Shown here piece after piece: positions 6,534-7,974 of a stretch of DNA of 7,974 nucleotides. Where the stretch lies: NCBI GenBank assembly GCA_947448675.1, contig CANFOR010000130.1, positions 1-7,974 of the forward strand. The letters are read 5' to 3'. The notes beneath the pieces are model-generated. The model saw only the letters and a program-made list of their open reading frames with translations, had not been told where the DNA came from and did not search any database. This stretch comes from Betaproteobacteria bacterium (GTDB taxonomy: Bacteria; Pseudomonadota; Gammaproteobacteria; Burkholderiales; Burkholderiaceae_C). A program made the position numbers and the translations under genes. The first letter of the stretch is position 1. Each line of letters begins with the position of its first letter.

Positions 6534-6603
6534 CTGCGCAGGCCATTGTAGGCGCGCAGCAAGGCTAGAGCAGTCACCTAGGGGCAAGCGTGGAACATTG
6601 GCA

Positions 6604-7020
6604 ATGAGCAGCAACACCTTCAGCATCAGCGACCTGGCCAAAGAGTTTGACCTGACCACCCGCGCCATGCGTTTTTATGAAGACATGGGCCTGCTGCGCC
6701 CCGAGCGCAGCGGCCCCGGCGGGCGCAGCCGCGTCTACAGCGCGCGCGACCGCACCCGGCTCAAGCTGACACTGCGCGCCAAGCGCCTGGGCCTCAGCCT
6801 GACCGAGGCCAAAGAGCTGATCGACATGTACGACAGCCCGCGCGACACCGTGCCCCAGTTGAAGAAATTTTTAAACGTGCTGGGCAGCCACCGAGGTGAG
6901 TTAGAGGCCCAGCTCACCGAGTTGCAAGCCAATTTAGAGGAGGTCAAAGCGCATGAAAAAGAAGCGCGCAACCTGCTCGCTAAACACGACAAACAGCACG
7001 ACAAAAAGGCCTGTAAATGA
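6604..7020 (+). CDS. liuR: MerR-family transcriptional regulator LiuR
   Basis: This 138-residue DNA-binding protein is the predicted regulator of leucine/isovalerate degradation genes. The MerR winged-helix domain is at the N terminus (FSISDLAKEFDLTTRAMRFY at 6-25, then EDMGLLRPERSG and the wing GGRSRVYSARDRTRLKL), followed by an interhelical region (LGLSLTEAKELIDMYDS) and a long charged coiled-coil dimerisation helix (about 88-127). The tail KHDKQHDKKACK has the only cysteine, so it lacks the metal-binding cysteines of MerR or CueR; the effector is presumably an organic molecule. The ATG at 6604 has GGAA (6592-6595) 8 nt upstream; a TTG at 6598 would add two residues and is less likely. The identity as LiuR rests on this domain pattern, on the isovaleryl-CoA dehydrogenase overlapping its stop, and on the palindrome 71 nt upstream. 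Confidence 0.88.
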   Translation: MSSNTFSISDLAKEFDLTTRAMRFYEDMGLLRPERSGPGGRSRVYSARDRTRLKLTLRAKRLGLSLTEAKELIDMYDSPRDTVPQLKKFLNVLGSHRGELEAQLTELQANLEEVKAHEKEARNLLAKHDKQHDKKACK

Positions 7021-7974
7021 GCGCTATCCACAACCTCCCTGGCCTGAACTTTCAACTCGGCGCAGACATCGACGCCCTGCGCGACGCGGTGCGTGAGTTT
7101 GCGCAAACCGAGATCGCCCCGCTCGCCGCCGAGATCGACCGCAGCGACCAGTTCCCCATGCACCTGTGGCCGCAAATGGGCGCACTCGGCGTGCTGGGCA
7201 TCACCGTGGGCGAGGAGTACGGCGGCGCTAACATGGGCTACCTGGCCCACATGATCGCCATGGAAGAAATCTCGCGTGCCAGCGCCAGTGTGGGCCTGAG
7301 CTATGGCGCGCACAGCAACCTGTGCGTGAACCAAATCAAGCGCAACGGCACAGCCGAGCAACGCGCCAAATACCTGCCCAAACTCATCAGCGGTGAACAC
7401 GTTGGCGCACTGGCCATGAGCGAGCCCGGTGCGGGCTCTGACGTCATCAGCATGAAGCTCAAAGCGCAGGACAAAGGCGGCTACTACCTTCTGAACGGCA
7501 GCAAAATGTGGATCACCAATGGGCCAGACGCCAATACCTTGGTGGTGTACGCCAAAACCGAGCTCGGCAATGACGACCCCCACGCTGCGCCGCTGCGCGG
7601 GTCGCTGCCCCCCGAGGGGGCTCGCCAGCCTTCGGGCGGCCGGGCGGCTGGCGGCGGTGCCCGCAGCATCACCGCATTTCTGATCGAGAAGGGTATGAAG
7701 GGTTTTAGCGTCGCGCAAAAGCTCGACAAGTTGGGCATGCGCGGCAGCCATACCGGCGAGCTGGTGTTCAACAACGTCGAAGTGCCTGCGCAAAATATTT
7801 TGGGTGGTTTGAACAGCGGCGCCAAGGTGCTGATGAGCGGGCTCGACTACGAGCGTGCCGTGCTCACTGGCGGGCCGCTGGGCATCATGCAAAGCGTGAT
7901 GGACAGCGTGGTGCCCTATGTGCACGAGCGCAAACAGTTTGGCCAGAGCATCGGCGAGTTTCAGCTCATCCAAG
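7017..7974 (+). CDS. liuA: Isovaleryl-CoA dehydrogenase (3'-truncated)
   Basis: This FAD enzyme oxidises isovaleryl-CoA to 3-methylcrotonyl-CoA in leucine catabolism and passes electrons to ETF. The window holds 319 complete codons; about 390-400 would be usual without an insert, so roughly the last quarter is missing. Acyl-CoA dehydrogenase landmarks are LGITVGEEYGGANMGY (60-75), the flavin/substrate segment ALAMSEPGAGSDV (131-143), KMWITNGPDANTLVVYAKT (163-181), KLDKLGMRGSHTGELVF (235-251) and GLDYERAVLTGGP (275-287). In the last, E279 matches the catalytic base position of isovaleryl-CoA dehydrogenases. RKQFGQSIGEFQ (305-316) follows. The ATG overlaps the liuR stop as ATGA, with AAAAGG 7 nt upstream. 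Residues about 187-215 form a Gly/Pro/Arg-rich insertion encoded by a GC-rich repeat; the frame stays open and all motifs after it are intact, so the gene is probably functional. Confidence 0.93.
   Translation, partial: MSAIHNLPGLNFQLGADIDALRDAVREFAQTEIAPLAAEIDRSDQFPMHLWPQMGALGVLGITVGEEYGGANMGYLAHMIAMEEISRASASVGLSYGAHSNLCVNQIKRNGTAEQRAKYLPKLISGEHVGALAMSEPGAGSDVISMKLKAQDKGGYYLLNGSKMWITNGPDANTLVVYAKTELGNDDPHAAPLRGSLPPEGARQPSGGRAAGGGARSITAFLIEKGMKGFSVAQKLDKLGMRGSHTGELVFNNVEVPAQNILGGLNSGAKVLMSGLDYERAVLTGGPLGIMQSVMDSVVPYVHERKQFGQSIGEFQLIQ
7576..7657. repeat. GC-rich REP-like element within liuA
   Basis: Two adjacent hairpins mark the element. GCCCCC (7607-7612) pairs with GGGGGC (7616-7621) around a CGA loop, and CGCCAGCC (7623-7630) pairs perfectly with GGCTGGCG (7646-7653). 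The wording, with CCCCACGCTGCG followed by CTGCCCCCCGAGGGGGC, matches a dispersed repeat that I remember as typical of intergenic DNA in Comamonadaceae genomes. Here it lies inside a catabolic enzyme gene and is translated. The outer limits are approximate, judged from where the protein stops resembling other isovaleryl-CoA dehydrogenases. Confidence 0.7.

Noticed and set aside
6535..6570. Plus-strand promoter for liuR (TGCGCA, CATTGT or CTAGAG as -10 boxes)
   Set aside because: None combines a reasonable -10 with a -35 at 16-20 nt well enough to support a call.
6735..7973. A long open frame (about 412 codons) on the minus strand opposite liuR and liuA
   Set aside because: It lies opposite two recognised genes, its translation is rich in His, Ala and Val without a known domain, and such frames are common opposite GC-rich genes.

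Overview
The window looks like a chromosomal segment of a betaproteobacterium in the Burkholderiales, most likely family Comamonadaceae (Rhodoferax/Polaromonas/Limnohabitans-like). The evidence is protein wording, GC-rich coding with mostly G/C third positions, the gene order glyQ-glyS-gmhB-plsC-metallopeptidase, and short dispersed repeats of a kind I remember from that family. The genus is inference; no rRNA or other marker is present.

Left block (2-5371, all + strand): the 3' part of glyQ, then glyS (the two subunits of tetrameric glycyl-tRNA synthetase), gmhB (heptose bisphosphate phosphatase for LPS inner core), plsC (lysophosphatidate acyltransferase) and a YgjP-type zinc metallopeptidase. 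Gaps are 11 nt, 104 nt, a 4-nt ATGA overlap and 3 nt, so at least gmhB-plsC-metallopeptidase are probably co-transcribed. It is a housekeeping cluster joining translation and envelope building.

Middle (5415-6470, - strand): a metallo-beta-lactamase-fold hydrolase, convergent with the left block across a 43-nt gap and divergent from the right block.

Right block (6604-7974, + strand): a MerR-family regulator matching LiuR, followed with an ATGA overlap by isovaleryl-CoA dehydrogenase (liuA/ivd), which runs off the window. This is the start of a leucine/isovalerate catabolic operon. The 133-nt divergent region holds a perfect 22-bp palindrome (6512-6533), the probable LiuR operator. On the minus strand its end supplies the -35 box of a near-consensus promoter (TTGACG, 17 nt, TATGAA) driving the hydrolase gene. 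That promoter implies the hydrolase starts at 6470, not at the in-frame ATG at 6509.

No wholly new system is evident. The most interesting structure is finer: dispersed-repeat-like hairpins lie inside coding sequences and are read in frame. They include a GC-rich element adding about 26 residues to isovaleryl-CoA dehydrogenase, an AT-rich hairpin in the metallopeptidase N-terminal linker, and one or two hairpins in glyS. A LiuR-controlled hydrolase is the second lead. No tRNA, rRNA, CRISPR array, insertion sequence or strong intrinsic terminator was seen.
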